Origin: Gammaproteobacteria bacterium
GTDB lineage: Bacteria > Pseudomonadota > Gammaproteobacteria > CAIRSR01
Length of the DNA stretch: 64,000 nucleotides
Assembly (NCBI GenBank): GCA_963575655.1
Contig: CAUYTY010000111.1
Span: forward strand, 36,207 to 100,206
Reading direction: 5' to 3'
The notes beneath the pieces are model-generated. The model made no database searches. It worked only from the letters and a program-made list of their open reading frames with translations, and had not been told where the DNA came from. This document shows, one piece after another, positions 23,188-31,660 of the stretch. The translations under genes and the position numbers were made by a program. The first letter of the stretch is position 1, and every line of letters starts with the position of its first letter.

Positions 23188-24696
23188 ATGTCTCTGCCTT
23201 TGTTGAGTTTGATGATCTGGCTTCCGATTCTGGGAGCCGTTACCGTTCTCGCCCTCGGTGAGCACCGCCAAGGTCTGGTGCGTCAGGTGGCGTTCGGATT
23301 TGCGGCGTTGACCTTTATCCTGAGCTTGCAGCTATTCACGGGTTTTGACCCCTCCACTTATGCTATGCAATTCGTGGAGGATGCGCCCTGGATCCCGAAC
23401 TTCGGTATTCGTTATTCGCTTGGGGTGGATGGTATCTCCGCACCACTGATCTTGCTCACCACTTTTTCGACAGTACTGGTGGTGCTTGCCGGTTGGGAGG
23501 TGATCCAGCATCGGGTCTCTCAGTACATGGCCGCCTTTTTGGTCATGGAAGGCGTGATGAATGGTGCCTTTGCGGCAATGGATGCCATTCTGTTTTACGT
23601 CTTCTGGGAAGGGATGCTTATCCCGATGTTTCTGATTATCGGGATTTGGGGAGGGGCGCGGCGTATCTACGCCACGATTAAGTTCTTCCTTTACACCTTT
23701 TTGGGATCGGTGTTCATGCTGATTGCTTTGATCTATCTGGGCCATAGCGCGGATAGTTTTAGTATTGCGAAGCTTCAGGAGTTGGGACATCTCGATCTGA
23801 CTACTCAAATTCTTATCTTTATTGCCTTTGCGCTTGCCTTTGCGGTAAAGGTGCCGATGTGGCCGGTGCATACCTGGTTGCCCGATGCACATGTGGAGGC
23901 GCCTACCGGAGGGTCGGTGATTCTGGCGGCTATTATGCTGAAGATGGGAGGATACGGCTTTCTGCGCCTCTCGCTACCCATTGTCCCCGATGGAAGCCAA
24001 TACCTGAGTGGCGTAATGATTGCGTTGTCGCTTATTGCGGTCGTGTACATTGGTCTGGTTGCCTTGGTACAGCAGGATATGAAGAAATTGATTGCCTACT
24101 CTTCAATTTCTCATATGGGGTTTGTAACCCTGGGTACCTTTGCCGCATTTACCGCCCTCTCTGTGGAGAATCGTGCTGCAGCGGTGCTGGGAATGGAAGG
24201 GGGTATGGTGCAGATGATCTCCCATGGCTTCATCTCGGGGGCATTGTTTCTCTGCGTGGGGGTGCTTTATGAGCGCGTCCATTCACGTCTCATCTCCGAT
24301 TACGGTGGCGTCGCTAATACCATGCCGATCTTTGCCAGTCTGATGGTTTTTTTCGGTATGGCTAATTCTGGGTTGCCGGGTACGTCGGGTTTTGTTGGCG
24401 AATTCATGGTTATCCTCAGTACCTTCCAGGCCAATATTTGGTACGCCTTCTGGGCAGCAATGAGTCTGCTCTTGGGGGCCGCTTACACGCTATGGATGAT
24501 CAAGCGGGTGGTGTTTGGACCGATTGGCAATGATCATATAGCCGCACTCACCGATATAAGTCGTCGGGAATTTGTCATCCTTGGGGTGCTGGCGCTGTTC
24601 GTGTTGCTGGTTGGTTTGTGGCCCGCCCCCCTGATAGACATGATGCGCGAGTCGATCGGTCATCTTGTAGACCAGATCGGCCGTTCGAAGATCTAA
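23188..24696 (+). CDS. nuoM: NADH-quinone oxidoreductase subunit M
   Basis: NuoM is an antiporter-like proton-pumping subunit (502 aa, about 14 transmembrane helices). Family motifs seen are FFTLFEG-region equivalents (DAILFYVFWEGMLIPMFLIIGIWGG) with the essential Glu, KVPMWPVHTWLPDAHVEAPTGGSVILA with the conserved Lys, and AYSSISHMGFV. The frame is intact. It is followed by a 27-base spacer before nuoN. Confidence 0.97.
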   Translation: MSLPLLSLMIWLPILGAVTVLALGEHRQGLVRQVAFGFAALTFILSLQLFTGFDPSTYAMQFVEDAPWIPNFGIRYSLGVDGISAPLILLTTFSTVLVVLAGWEVIQHRVSQYMAAFLVMEGVMNGAFAAMDAILFYVFWEGMLIPMFLIIGIWGGARRIYATIKFFLYTFLGSVFMLIALIYLGHSADSFSIAKLQELGHLDLTTQILIFIAFALAFAVKVPMWPVHTWLPDAHVEAPTGGSVILAAIMLKMGGYGFLRLSLPIVPDGSQYLSGVMIALSLIAVVYIGLVALVQQDMKKLIAYSSISHMGFVTLGTFAAFTALSVENRAAAVLGMEGGMVQMISHGFISGALFLCVGVLYERVHSRLISDYGGVANTMPIFASLMVFFGMANSGLPGTSGFVGEFMVILSTFQANIWYAFWAAMSLLLGAAYTLWMIKRVVFGPIGNDHIAALTDISRREFVILGVLALFVLLVGLWPAPLIDMMRESIGHLVDQIGRSKI

Positions 24697-24723
24697 CCGT
24701 ACTTGTACTCCCACGGAATTGCC

Positions 24724-26190
24724 ATGACCCTCGAGATGCTTAAACTCGCTGCCGCCTGCCCCGAGATCCTGGTGCTCGTAGGCGCCTGCGTCATCCTCAT
24801 GGTGGACGTTTTTCGATCCCAAGGTGAGGAGCGGTCGTTGACCTACGGACTTTCGCTGCTTCTCCTATTGCTGGGAGGAGGGGTGACCTTCTCCACTTTC
24901 GGCGAGAATGTGGGACCCGCACTAAATGGTCACTTTATCAAAGACTCGCTAGGTGATTTAATCAAACTCTTCATCTACCTGACCGCCTTTGCCACTTTTG
25001 TTTACTCTCGTGATTACCTGAGAGAGCGTCGGCGACTGAAAGGCGAGTTTCTGGTGTTGGGCCTGTTTGCAGTGCTGGGCATGTTGATGATGGTCTCGGC
25101 CGGAAGTTTCCTCACGCTTTTTTTAGGGTTAGAGCTGTTATCGCTGCCTCTGTACGCCATGATCGCCCTTGAGTCCGATTCGCCCATGGCCAGTGAAGCG
25201 GCCATAAAGTATTTTGTAATGGGTGCGATCGCCTCAGGTATGTTGCTGTACGGCATGTCTATGTTCTATGGCGCTACCGGGAGTTTAGACCTGATCCGGG
25301 TTTCCGAGGCGGTGCATCGAATGGTGGCGGGTAATGTTGGACAGGAGCAATTGGTACTGATCTTTGGAACGGTATTTATCGTAGTAGGGGTAGCGTTTAA
25401 GCTCGGGGCAGTACCTTTCCATATGTGGGTTCCTGACGTTTACCAGGGCGCCTCCACCCCGATGACGCTGTTTTTGGGGACCGCGCCCAAGCTTGCCGGG
25501 TTTGCCATGTTGGTGCGTTTGTTGGTGGGCGCACTTGACCCTCTGGTGGGGCAGTGGCAACAAATGCTTGCGGTGCTGGCGGTATTGTCGATAGCGGTAG
25601 GTAACGTCGTAGCGATATCCCAAACCAATCTCAAACGGATGTTAGGCTACTCCACGATCGCACATGTCGGTTTTATGTTGCTGGGGATTATTGCTGGTAA
25701 TCCGCAAGGCTACGGCGCAGCGTTGTTCTACGTCATTATCTATGCGCTGATGGCTGCGGGTAGTTTCGGTATGATCCTGTTGCTGTCCCGCGTTGGTTTT
25801 GAAGCGGATCTTATCGAAGACTTTAAAGGCCTGAGTGACCGGAGTCCATGGTTTGCGGCAATGATGGCGATCCTTATGTTTTCCATGGCTGGGGTACCAC
25901 CCTTTGTAGGATTCTGGGCCAAGTGGGAGGTGTTGCGGGCGGTGGTTTACAGCGGTCAGATGTGGATTGCATTGGTGGCGGTGGCGTTCTCGGTCATTGG
26001 TGCCTGGTATTATCTGCGCGTGATTTGGTACATGTACTTTGAGAAGCCGCGTGACACCGTTCCAGCGCCTTTGGTACCGGCCGTGGAGATGGGCATTATG
26101 ATGAGCGCCAACGGTTTGGTATTGCTGTATTTGGGGGTGTTTCCCAGTAGCTTGATGGCGGTATGTTTGATGGTGTGGGGGGGGCGGTAA
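24724..26190 (+). CDS. nuoN: NADH-quinone oxidoreductase subunit N
   Basis: NuoN is the third antiporter-like subunit of the membrane arm (488 aa from ATG 24724). Motifs include LGLELLSLPLYAMIALES, KLGAVPFHMWVPDVYQGASTPMTLFL and GYSTIAHVGFMLLGI. A TTG start at 24703 is possible, but the ATG is preceded by CGGAA and fits family alignments better. The end passes through a G8 run (26177-26184) and stops at TAA, and rfbB begins on the very next base. The last residues (VWGGR) are therefore somewhat uncertain. Confidence 0.95.
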   Translation: MTLEMLKLAAACPEILVLVGACVILMVDVFRSQGEERSLTYGLSLLLLLLGGGVTFSTFGENVGPALNGHFIKDSLGDLIKLFIYLTAFATFVYSRDYLRERRRLKGEFLVLGLFAVLGMLMMVSAGSFLTLFLGLELLSLPLYAMIALESDSPMASEAAIKYFVMGAIASGMLLYGMSMFYGATGSLDLIRVSEAVHRMVAGNVGQEQLVLIFGTVFIVVGVAFKLGAVPFHMWVPDVYQGASTPMTLFLGTAPKLAGFAMLVRLLVGALDPLVGQWQQMLAVLAVLSIAVGNVVAISQTNLKRMLGYSTIAHVGFMLLGIIAGNPQGYGAALFYVIIYALMAAGSFGMILLLSRVGFEADLIEDFKGLSDRSPWFAAMMAILMFSMAGVPPFVGFWAKWEVLRAVVYSGQMWIALVAVAFSVIGAWYYLRVIWYMYFEKPRDTVPAPLVPAVEMGIMMSANGLVLLYLGVFPSSLMAVCLMVWGGR

Positions 26191-27246
26191 GTGCGAATTC
26201 TGGTGACGGGGGGGGCCGGTTTTATTGGCTCCGAGGTAGTACGCCAGATTGTTCGCGACACCACAGACTACGTTATTAACCTGGACAAACTCACCTACGC
26301 TGGCAACCTGGATTCGTTAGCGGAGGTGAGTGATCATCCTCGTTATTGTTTCGAACGGGTTGATCTTTGTGATGGGCCTGCGGTTGAGCAGGTATTTAGA
26401 AGGCACCGCCCCGATGCGGTGATCCACCTGGCAGCCGAATCGCATGTGGACCGTTCTATCGATGGTCCGGCTGCCTTCATCCAGACCAATGTGGTTGGTA
26501 CGTATTCTCTCCTGGATGCGATTCGGGCCTATTGGAATGGGCTTTCTCATGAGGCGAAAGTGGCGTTTCGCCTTTTGCACGTATCTACCGATGAGGTCTA
26601 CGGCAGTTTAGGACCGACCGGTCTGTTTCGGGAAGATACCCCCTACCAGCCAAACTCTCCTTATTCCGCGAGTAAAGCAGCCTCGGACCATTTGGTGCGA
26701 GCGTGGTATCACACCTACGGCCTACCTACGCTCATCACCAATTGTTCCAATAATTACGGCCCCTATCAATTTCCTGAGAAACTGATCCCGCTGATTATCT
26801 ATCGAGCATTGGCGGGGCAATCTCTACCGGTCTACGGTAGAGGGGAAAATATCCGAGATTGGCTTTATGTGGCGGACCATGTGCGAGGTCTACGGGCGGT
26901 TTTGGCACAGGGACGACCGGGCGAAACCTACAATCTTGGTGGGCGTAATGAGCGTGCTAATCTTGATGTGGTGCGTGCCCTCTGTGCCTTACTCGATGAG
27001 ATCGTCCCCGATTCTCCCCATCGTCCCCACGAACACCTTATCACCTTTGTCTCTGACCGCCCCGGGCATGACCTACGTTATGCTATCAACGCCGATAAGA
27101 TCGAGCGTGAATTAGGTTGGAGGCCACGAGAAAACTTCGAAACCGGTTTACGTGCCACGGTACGCTGGTATCTGGATCACCAGGCCTGGACCGAACGTGT
27201 AATGTCAGGGGCCTATCGGGGCGAGCGGTTGGGTTTAAGTAATTAA
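26191..27246 (+). CDS. rfbB: dTDP-glucose 4,6-dehydratase
   Basis: RfbB (351 aa) converts dTDP-glucose to dTDP-4-keto-6-deoxyglucose, the second step of dTDP-rhamnose synthesis for LPS or exopolysaccharide. It is an extended short-chain dehydrogenase. The NAD-binding motif TGGAGFIGS is at the N-terminus, followed by [12 protein letters not shown], then DEVYG, and the catalytic [10 protein letters not shown] (YxxxK). The GTG start follows the nuoN stop with no spacer, so it may be translated by readthrough coupling from the nuo mRNA. The G8 run at 26208-26215 is in frame. rfbA follows after about 190 bases. Confidence 0.95.
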   Translation: MRILVTGGAGFIGSEVVRQIVRDTTDYVINLDKLTYAGNLDSLAEVSDHPRYCFERVDLCDGPAVEQVFRRHRPDAVIHLAAESHVDRSIDGPAAFIQTNVVGTYSLLDAIRAYWNGLSHEAKVAFRLLHVSTDEVYGSLGPTGLFREDTPYQPNSPYSASKAASDHLVRAWYHTYGLPTLITNCSNNYGPYQFPEKLIPLIIYRALAGQSLPVYGRGENIRDWLYVADHVRGLRAVLAQGRPGETYNLGGRNERANLDVVRALCALLDEIVPDSPHRPHEHLITFVSDRPGHDLRYAINADKIERELGWRPRENFETGLRATVRWYLDHQAWTERVMSGAYRGERLGLSN

Positions 27247-27439
27247 CCAGAGTTATTATCTAATAATCCGCTAGGTCGTTATCCCGGCAATTCCTGCCAC
27301 AAGGTTGTATTCCGCTACCGACGCCCTCGACAAAATCTGGCAACCACGGATGATAATAGCTTGGGCTAGCTAACCAAGATGATTTCCGATCTCCGATCAC
27401 AAGAACATACCACCCAATCAGCAACGTGGAGTGTCGTTC

Positions 27440-28351
27440 ATGCGCAATTTCTCAGGGCGTTCGTCTCCAATTAGTGGTCGGCGGGGCATTATCTTGGCGG
27501 GTGGTTCTGGTACCCGACTGTACCCATTAACCCAGGTAGTCAGTAAACAACTTCTGCCCATTTACGATAAGCCGATGGTTTATTATCCGCTGTCGGTCCT
27601 GATGCTGGCGGGAATTCGTGACATTCTAGTGATATCGACCCCCCAAGATCTGCCGCAATTTGAGCGACTGCTGGGTGATGGTCATCAATGGGGGGTATCT
27701 TTTTCCTATGCGGAACAACCCCACCCTGAGGGATTAGCTCAGGCCTTTATTATCGGGGCATCTTTTATCGGTAGCGCAAGTACTTGTCTCGTGCTAGGCG
27801 ACAATATTTTTTATAGCCAGGGGTTGGCGCGGACGCTTCAAGCCGCAAACCGTCGGGGCGAGGGGGCAACAGTATTCTGCTATTGGGTGCGTGACCCAGA
27901 ACGTTATGGGGTGGTGAGTTTCGATGCCGAGGGCCGAGCCACAGATCTAGAGGAGAAGCCGAACCACCCGAAGTCTAATTATGCGGTAACCGGACTCTAT
28001 TTCTATGACAACGACGTGATTGATATCGCCAAGAATCTCAAGCCTTCCGCACGAGGTGAATTGGAAATTACCGATATCAATCGTGAATATCTTGAACGTG
28101 GCCGGCTGACCGTAGAGACCTTGGGACGAGGGTCGGCATGGTTGGATACTGGGACCCATGCCTCTTTGATACAAGCGTCCAATTTCGTAGAGGTGGTGGA
28201 ATCTCGTCAAGGGCTAAAAGTCGCGTGCCCCGAGGAGATTGCCTACCGTATGGGTTATATCGATGCCGAGACCCTAGAGCGTTTGGCTCGACCGCTACTT
28301 AATAGCGGCTACGGTCGGTATTTATTGGAGCTTTTAGAGCGGGGTGTGTGA
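27440..28351 (+). CDS. rfbA: Glucose-1-phosphate thymidylyltransferase
   Basis: RfbA (303 aa) makes dTDP-glucose from glucose-1-phosphate and dTTP, supplying RfbB. The nucleotide-binding signature [16 protein letters not shown] is followed by [12 protein letters not shown], and VLGDNIFY and [20 protein letters not shown] are the usual active-site blocks. GGAG at 27428-27431 lies 8 bases before ATG 27440, so I prefer this over GTG 27431. rfbC and rfbD are not in the window, so the pathway must be completed elsewhere. Confidence 0.95.
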   Translation: MRNFSGRSSPISGRRGIILAGGSGTRLYPLTQVVSKQLLPIYDKPMVYYPLSVLMLAGIRDILVISTPQDLPQFERLLGDGHQWGVSFSYAEQPHPEGLAQAFIIGASFIGSASTCLVLGDNIFYSQGLARTLQAANRRGEGATVFCYWVRDPERYGVVSFDAEGRATDLEEKPNHPKSNYAVTGLYFYDNDVIDIAKNLKPSARGELEITDINREYLERGRLTVETLGRGSAWLDTGTHASLIQASNFVEVVESRQGLKVACPEEIAYRMGYIDAETLERLARPLLNSGYGRYLLELLERGV

Positions 28352-28400
28352 TAAAAACGCCAGGGCGGTAGCACGTAGGTCGGGTTGAGCGCATTTTTGC

Positions 28401-28470
28401 GAAGCCCAACTTGAAACATAAGCAATTCGCGGAATTAGGTTGGGCTTTCTTCGTCAGCCCAACCTACGCG
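28401..28470. repeat. Dispersed repeat with inner stem, copy 1
   Basis: This about 70-base element is shared with 53989-54060, including an identical AACATAAGCAATTCGCGG core. Arms GCCCAAC and GTTGGGC can pair, and TTTC/TTCTTC follows, so here it might also terminate rfbA transcription. A further GTCAGCCCAACCTACGC tail is common to both copies. Confidence 0.75.
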
Positions 28471-28502
28471 TTTCATTGAGTTCATGTTAGATTTTTATGA
28501 AA

Positions 28503-29042
28503 TCAGGGTAACATCGGATTCATGAATCCCATGGGGCGGGATATCTGCCACACGTTTTCACGCATCACTGCAACCCCGTGGGTTATCTCGGTGAAGCGCG
28601 TGTCGACGTTAGTCATTCCCTTACTCAGTAGGCCCATACTCTGCTCGATATCCTTGGTCTCTCCGCCAAGGAGATTCATGAAGGTAGCGATGGTTGGTAA
28701 GGCATTGGCGATGTTCTCCATGTGGGTGCTAATTGTGTCCATGCACTGCATGTGTTGGTCGATGTCGCCAACACGGTTGGTAATGGCTACCATATTGTCC
28801 TTAACGCTTTGTAGATGTTCGTGCATAGATTCCATGTTGTCCACGATTCCGTTCAGGTCATTGTATAGGATGCGGATGTAATAGACGTTAGAGATGGCAA
28901 GTGCGAAGAGGAATATAGACGTGGCCTTTAGTACCACGTCTGTGATGCGAAAATGCTGATGCCGTTCGTCGAGGTGAAGCTGGGTTTCGCGTCCCAGACG
29001 AGCCACCATCTGACAGAAGAGTTGTTTTGGATCGTCCGTCAT
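28503..29042 (-). CDS. One-TM coiled-coil protein, paralogue A (unknown function)
   Basis: I do not recognise a named family. The 179-residue protein starts at MTDDPKQLF, has one transmembrane segment (about residues 40-58), and then a helical, heptad-like region with many Asn, Met and Ile residues (VDNMESMHEHLQSVKDNM, then ITNRVGDIDQHMQ), ending in a Met/Pro-rich tail GFMNPMLP. The neighbouring gene 29220-29795 has the same plan: short cytoplasmic head, one TM, long coiled coil, tail ending M-F-P-F-P. The topology suggests a membrane-anchored oligomer. The start is set just after a repeat whose end supplies GGAG. A longer frame to 29117 exists but reads through the repeat. Confidence 0.6.
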   Translation of the reverse strand: MTDDPKQLFCQMVARLGRETQLHLDERHQHFRITDVVLKATSIFLFALAISNVYYIRILYNDLNGIVDNMESMHEHLQSVKDNMVAITNRVGDIDQHMQCMDTISTHMENIANALPTIATFMNLLGGETKDIEQSMGLLSKGMTNVDTRFTEITHGVAVMRENVWQISRPMGFMNPMLP

Positions 29043-29045
29043 CAA

Positions 29046-29210
29046 TGCCTCCGAGAAACCTCGCCCTCTAGGGCGGGGAGGAAAGGAGATGGTTTTCTCC
29101 GTCCCTTTGAATATCAAAATCTTTAGAGTTACCGGTCTTTTCCGGCGTCAGCCCGCAAGGGCCTGGTGACGCGCCCCTTGTGGTCTGGTTCACCTCGCGC
29201 TCGCTTATGG
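29046..29210 (-). repeat. IS200/IS605-like end fragment, copy A
   Basis: About 165 bases are shared with 32949-33115. The common parts are GAGAAACC, a GC-rich hairpin CCCT-CT-AGGGCGGGGAGGAAAG, CAAAATCTTTA, CCGGTCTTT-CCGG and CAGCCCG(C/T)AAGGGCCT(A/G)GTGACGC. On the minus strand it ends a few bases before the ATG of the coiled-coil gene. The short GC-rich hairpin end resembles the subterminal hairpins of IS200/IS605 elements. That assignment is a recollection of the family rather than an alignment. Confidence 0.6.
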
Positions 29211-29219
29211 TGTCAGTCT

Positions 29220-29795
29220 TTAAGGAAAGGGAAACATGTTGTTTAGGCTGCGCGCCGGTTGGCCCATGCGGGACATATCGTGCCCCATAAGTTGGACATT
29301 TGCATCCATGTGATTGATGGTGTTGGAAATGTTGTCTACGTTGAGGTGTACGTCAGTGACGTGGCGCTTGATTCCGTTCATGGTCGCGACCATCTGACGC
29401 ATTTCGCCAGTGATTAGGTTCATCTCATTATCTATTACTGCGGTTTGGTGGGAAATTCCTTCCATCAGTGCAACCCGTGACTCCATAGAGTTGATATTGC
29501 CCTTGATTAGCGTCATATGCTCTGCAACGGATGCGAAATTTTTATTCATTTCTTTGACAACGCCGGAAATTCTGCCAATTTGGGCGGACAGTGTGAGCAG
29601 AAGAATGAGAATGGAGATGGCAATGATGCCGGGGATGATGATTCCCGCTCGAATTGCATAATTAAGCCTTTGAGTAAGCTCTTTCTTGACATCGATCTGG
29701 CTTAAAAGAATCGCCTCGAACGAGGTAGCGGCGCGTATGAATCGTGCCTCAGCGGCGTTGGCTTCGGTCTGTTGTATAACGGGCGGGTTGATCAT
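29220..29795 (-). CDS. One-TM coiled-coil protein, paralogue B (unknown function)
   Basis: This is the second member of the pair, 191 residues from MINPPVIQQ. One strong transmembrane helix lies at about residues 50-72 (GIIIPGIIAISILILLLTLS), followed by a long helical region with repeating N/M/I heptads (MNKNFASVAEHM, IKGNINSMESRV, MNGIKRHVTDVHLNVDNI) and a tail RSLNNMFPFP. An upstream extension to 29873 (MFILRDK) is open but lacks supporting signals. It is encoded upstream of paralogue A in the same orientation, 177 bases apart, with the IS-like repeat between them. Function unknown. A role in membrane organisation or signalling is only a guess from topology. Confidence 0.6.
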   Translation of the reverse strand: MINPPVIQQTEANAAEARFIRAATSFEAILLSQIDVKKELTQRLNYAIRAGIIIPGIIAISILILLLTLSAQIGRISGVVKEMNKNFASVAEHMTLIKGNINSMESRVALMEGISHQTAVIDNEMNLITGEMRQMVATMNGIKRHVTDVHLNVDNISNTINHMDANVQLMGHDMSRMGQPARSLNNMFPFP

Positions 29796-30321
29796 GTTGT
29801 CTGATTCTGTTTGATGGTCCCCGGAGGGGCACCGTTTCCCGAAACCTATCCATTTATCCCGGAGGATAAACAATATTCGATTCCTGCTTCATCAGCGAAG
29901 AGTCTTACGCGGATTGTGTCACAGCAGCCAACTCCCCGAGGTCTCACGACCTTTCCACAGGCTTAAGGTCCCGTGAAACTTACGGTACGTCGGCATTATT
30001 GGCTATTTACCTTGGCTTGGCAAATGATCCAATTGGCTGGAGAGGAAGACGCGGTGGTACCCTGGCGCGTCTATCCTGGCCCTCGTTGCCTGGCCTGTGT
30101 GGTGCCCCTGCCTCGTTGGCCAATGCCAAACAAGTGCGGGCTACTGCAATTGCCGTTCGTGTGCCTATCTTATCGGACATAATGAGTCATAAAATAGGGA
30201 GGGCCACGACCTCATTGGGAGGCGTGGTTTTCGCCATTTATGGCAACAGCCATTATGACGCCACGATCCCAACCGCGAGACATCTACCACGATACCGCTG
30301 TCATCGAAAGGGAAAAGATAT
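29796..30321. other. Intergenic stretch without a recognisable gene
   Basis: Open frames exist on both strands (for example plus 29999-30331 and minus 30165-30626), but none has a recognised motif or a good start region. Part of it has the look of decayed mobile DNA, given the relics immediately downstream. A GCCACGACC/GGCGTGG arm pair lies near 30200-30228. Confidence 0.5.
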
Positions 30322-30408
30322 ATGCCATTAACGCTCTCGCAACTGAAAGGCCATCTCTTCAAAGCTGCCGACATTCTGCGCAGCAAGATGGATGCCTCCG
30401 AATTCAAG
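30322..30408 (+). pseudogene. Fragment of a type I restriction-modification methyltransferase start (HsdM N-terminus)
   Basis: The 29 residues from ATG 30322 (MPLTLSQLKGHLFKAADI, then LRSKMDASEF) match the characteristic HsdM opening, which in intact proteins continues with a KRLSD-type helical domain. Here the similarity ends abruptly at about 30408 and the frame runs to a stop at 30525 without HsdM-like sequence. No specificity or restriction subunit is nearby. This is a relic, joined to an unrelated relic in another frame. Confidence 0.6.
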
Positions 30409-30890
30409 AGAAAATCAGTGCGACCTACTATTTCTACGACCTTTCTAGTGGCGCGGAATCTAACACAGAAAGTGTTGGGCAAGCGTTTGAGCACAGTATG
30501 GAATGCTTGCGCAATATCTTTTTGAATTTGAAACTTCGGGGAACAGGCCCTGAAATAATTCATTGACAAGGCACGCAGCTTATTGCTTTCCTTGGTGGCG
30601 GCCATGACGTTTGTTCTGACCTTCATGTTATCCGAGTGGACGAATTGGGCCTATCAGACGAGTTTAAACAGACCGTACGTCAGCAACTTATCCCCGCATT
30701 CTATTTGCGGGAAGCCGCGACTAAGGCACCTCGTGCCGATCAACGTAAGACAATTGAAGAGGTTGTCCAGCGTTTACTCGAACCACTACGCAACGACTTA
30801 CTCTTTCAGTTCAACCCTTTTTTGCAAAGGCAGCCTGACGAAGCGACGATCAAGGTCCTCGTAGAAGCATACGATCAATTGAATTTTTAA
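30408..30890 (+). pseudogene. Degraded gene (possibly transposase-derived) with an in-frame TGA
   Basis: A protein-like frame runs from about 30408 (EKISATYYFYDLSSG, then VGQAFEHSMECLRNIFLNL) to GPEIIH, meets TGA at 30564-30566, and continues in the same frame with QGTQLIAFLGGGHDVCSDLHV, then VDELGLSDEFKQTVRQQLIPAFYL to a stop at 30890. The continuity of composition across one stop suggests a nonsense mutation (TGG to TGA is enough). The HDxxxDLHVxxVDExGLSDEFK style recalls a poorly characterised transposase-like family, but I cannot confirm that. The N-terminus is missing. Confidence 0.5.
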
Positions 30891-30903
30891 AGATGAGTTT
30901 GTG

Positions 30904-31638
30904 ATGACGAATTATTGGGTTGAACCCAACTGGCCCGCCCCGCATCAGGTGCGCGCCCTAACCACCACCCGTCAGGGTGGCGTAAGTCTCGGATCTTACG
31001 CAAGTTTCAATCTGGCGACGCATGTGGGTGATGATCCGCTGGCGGTAGCGCGCAATCGACAACGACTGCGCACGGCCCTAGCACTGCCGGTCGAACCGCA
31101 TTGGTTGGAGCAGGTACATGGAAACTGCGCCCTAGATGCCGGGGCGGGAATAGACTGCCTGGCGGCCGACGCAAGCTACGCCTACGGTAGTGGAGCAGTA
31201 TGCGCCATCCTTACTGCCGACTGCCTACCTGTGCTGTTTTGTGATCTAGCAGGAACCCGCGTTGCCGCCGCCCACGCCGGTTGGCGCGGGTTGCTGGGGG
31301 GAATCCTAGAACAGACCGTGATGGCGCTCGCCGTAGACCCTGCAACAATAATGGCGTGGCTTGGTCCAGCCATTGGCCCAACGGCCTTCGAGGTTGGCGA
31401 GGAGGTACGTGCGGCCTTTTTGAGTGGCGACGCGGGCGCGGTAGCTGCCTTTCAACCCTCGCCACAGGGACGCTGGTTGGCAGACATCTATCAACTGGCA
31501 CGCCGTCGCCTCGCGACAGTTGGGGTCGGTGGTATCTTTGGTGGCGATCTATGCACCTTTAGCGACCCGCAACACTTCTATTCCTACCGTCGAGACGGTG
31601 CCTGCGGACGCATGGCCAGCCTGATCTGGTTGGCCTAG
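30904..31638 (+). CDS. pgeF: Peptidoglycan editing factor / multicopper polyphenol oxidase family (YfiH)
   Basis: The protein is 244 aa from ATG 30904 (GTG 30901 directly before it is possible) and belongs to the laccase-domain YfiH family. In E. coli, PgeF removes mis-incorporated residues from peptidoglycan precursors; other members have purine nucleoside phosphorylase activity. The metal-site motifs are present: LEQVHGN, TADCLPVLFCD and AAAHAGWRGLLGGI, with the Cys and His ligands intact, and ENFYSYRRDG-type HFYSYRRDGACGRMASLIWL at the end. It stands alone among minus-strand genes and relics. No linked rluD or bamD is seen. Confidence 0.93.
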   Translation: MTNYWVEPNWPAPHQVRALTTTRQGGVSLGSYASFNLATHVGDDPLAVARNRQRLRTALALPVEPHWLEQVHGNCALDAGAGIDCLAADASYAYGSGAVCAILTADCLPVLFCDLAGTRVAAAHAGWRGLLGGILEQTVMALAVDPATIMAWLGPAIGPTAFEVGEEVRAAFLSGDAGAVAAFQPSPQGRWLADIYQLARRRLATVGVGGIFGGDLCTFSDPQHFYSYRRDGACGRMASLIWLA

Positions 31639-31660
31639 ATATCCCACCCTAGAGAGGAAA

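Noticed and set aside
29999..30331. Plus-strand frame of 110 codons (LGLANDPIGWRGRRGG region)
   Set aside because: No family resemblance, no ribosome-binding site, and overlap with an opposite frame of similar quality. Kept as unassigned DNA.
30165..30626. Minus-strand frame of 153 codons opposite the HsdM relic
   Set aside because: It lies exactly opposite recognisable sense-strand sequence (HsdM opening) and shows no motif of its own.
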